Source: Rhodoferax sp. OV413
Lineage (GTDB): Bacteria > Pseudomonadota > Gammaproteobacteria > Burkholderiales > Burkholderiaceae_C
DNA: 5,943 nucleotides
Direction: 5' to 3'
Assembly (NCBI GenBank): GCA_945861195.1
Contig: CAMATS010000155.1
Coordinates: 1-5,943 of the forward strand
In this document: positions 5,213-5,943 of the stretch, one piece after another
Position numbering within the stretch: the first letter of the stretch is position 1
How the letters are laid out: every line of letters begins with the position of its first letter
The notes under the pieces: generated by a model
Database searches by the model: none
What the model was told of the DNA's origin: nothing
What the model saw: only the letters and a program-made list of their open reading frames with translations
Program-made: the position numbers and the translations under genes

Positions 5213-5943
5213 GTGGAATCGATCTGGATCACCGATGTCTCGCCGCGGGACGGGCTGCAAAACCAAGCGAAACTCTTATCAACTGGCGATAAGCTGGCGT
5301 TGATTGGCCTGTTGGTTGCCGCGGGCTTGCGACGGGTTGAAGTCACCAGTTTTGTTTCTCCCAAGGCAGTGCCCCAAATGGCGGATGCCGCCGATCTGCT
5401 GTCGCTTGTAATTGAGCAGTTCCCGCAGCTGCAGTCGACCGTCCTGGTGCCCAACCCGAGAGGCTTGGAGCGTGCCCGTCTTGCCGGCGCAGGCGAAATA
5501 TCGGTGGTGCTTGCCGCGACTGAAACCATGAACCGCAAAAACATTAACCAGGGCCTGGCGGATGCGACGCGGAACTGTCAGGACACTGTGCGTGCGGCGA
5601 AGGCAATGGGCATGCGCACCCGTGCGTACCTGGCGGTTGCCTTTGATTGTCCCTTTGAAGGGGTCACGCCAGTTCTGACGCTAATGGCTTTGGCGGAAGA
5701 GATGCAAGATGCGCAAGTGGATGAAATTGTCATCGCCGACACGATTGGCTCTGCTACCCCTGGCAGAGTGCGCGATTGTCTGAAGGTGCTGGGCCGGACG
5801 ATTCCGATGAATCAGCTGGCGATGCACTTCCACGATACCCGGGGTCTGGCGAACGCCAACGCCTGGGCGGCACTGGAGGCTGGCATTCGTCGTTTTGATG
5901 CGAGCACAGGTGGTCTTGGCGGTTGCCCATTTGCACCCGGTGC
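5213..5943 (+). CDS. Hydroxymethylglutaryl-CoA lyase family protein, C-terminus off the window
   Basis: 243 codons are visible of an expected 300 or so; the right edge cuts the gene. HMG-CoA lyases (DRE-TIM metallolyases) split 3-hydroxy-3-methylglutaryl-CoA to acetyl-CoA and acetoacetate. Active-site elements present: DVSPRDGLQN (8-17) with Arg12 and metal-binding Asp13; VEVTSFVSPKAVPQMAD (42-58) with Glu43; HFHDTRGLANAN (205-216) with metal ligands His205 and His207; and GGLGGCPFAPG (233-243) with the catalytic loop Cys238. All key residues are intact, so the enzyme should be active. GTG 5213 is the start: an in-frame TGA (the CoA-transferase stop) lies four codons upstream, and no other start codon precedes the PRDGLQ motif. 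GGAG at 5207-5210 is only 2 nt from GTG, closer than usual, so translation may depend on coupling. It probably acts on the thioester made by the CoA-transferase; HMG-CoA or a homologous 3-hydroxyacyl-CoA are both possible. Confidence 0.93.
   Translation, partial: MESIWITDVSPRDGLQNQAKLLSTGDKLALIGLLVAAGLRRVEVTSFVSPKAVPQMADAADLLSLVIEQFPQLQSTVLVPNPRGLERARLAGAGEISVVLAATETMNRKNINQGLADATRNCQDTVRAAKAMGMRTRAYLAVAFDCPFEGVTPVLTLMALAEEMQDAQVDEIVIADTIGSATPGRVRDCLKVLGRTIPMNQLAMHFHDTRGLANANAWAALEAGIRRFDASTGGLGGCPFAPG

Noticed and set aside
5152..5544. Minus-strand open frame of 130 codons
   Set aside because: Antisense to the HMG-CoA-lyase gene, whose PRDGLQN and VEVTSFVSPK motifs fix the real strand and frame.
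5213..5943. Calling the last gene citramalyl-CoA lyase
   Set aside because: Citramalyl-CoA lyases belong to the HpcH/CitE family; this protein has the DRE-TIM HMG-CoA-lyase motifs, including the GGLGGCPFAPG loop.

Overview
The window is a gene-dense stretch of bacterial chromosome (or large replicon) with moderately high GC. The codon use and the gene set (amidase, class III CoA-transferase, HMG-CoA-lyase-like enzyme, MmgE/PrpD protein) resemble catabolic islands of Betaproteobacteria, particularly Burkholderiales (Comamonadaceae/Alcaligenaceae type). That assignment is inferred from gene content and not from a marker gene.

Layout: two gene sets diverge from one short AT-rich intergenic region (1842-1955). 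Leftward run an MmgE/PrpD-family protein (1841-465) and, 33 nt after its stop, an atypical NodB-fold polysaccharide-deacetylase/allantoinase-like protein (from 431, cut by the left edge). Rightward run an amidase-signature hydrolase (1956-3257), a divergent YrdC/Sua5-like protein (3248-3979, overlapping the amidase by 10 nt), a CaiB/BaiF (class III) CoA-transferase (4007-5203), and an HMG-CoA-lyase-family enzyme (from GTG 5213, cut by the right edge). Spacing within each set is 33 nt or less, so each looks like one transcription unit. No gene-free stretch exceeds about 115 bases, and I see no RNA gene, mobile element, CRISPR array or terminator.

How the genes may work together (inference): the amidase, and possibly the deacetylase-like protein, would hydrolyse amide bonds. 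The CoA-transferase would load the resulting acid, perhaps a branched 3-hydroxy acid, onto CoA, and the lyase would split the thioester by retro-aldol cleavage. The MmgE/PrpD protein would dehydrate, hydrate or isomerise a related acid. The outlier is the YrdC-like protein. It keeps the fold's KxR and SSANLSG motifs but has lost the usual PT(D/E)xVYGL strand-loop and the AVRxP-type segment. It lies in the middle of a degradative operon, so it is unlikely to be the housekeeping tRNA t6A enzyme and is the most unusual element of the window.

Control: the intergenic region holds candidate back-to-back sigma70-type promoters sharing a -35 region, and two TGCAT-centred palindromes about 83 bp apart, one of them a perfect 12-mer covering the MmgE start codon. 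No regulator or transporter gene is in view.
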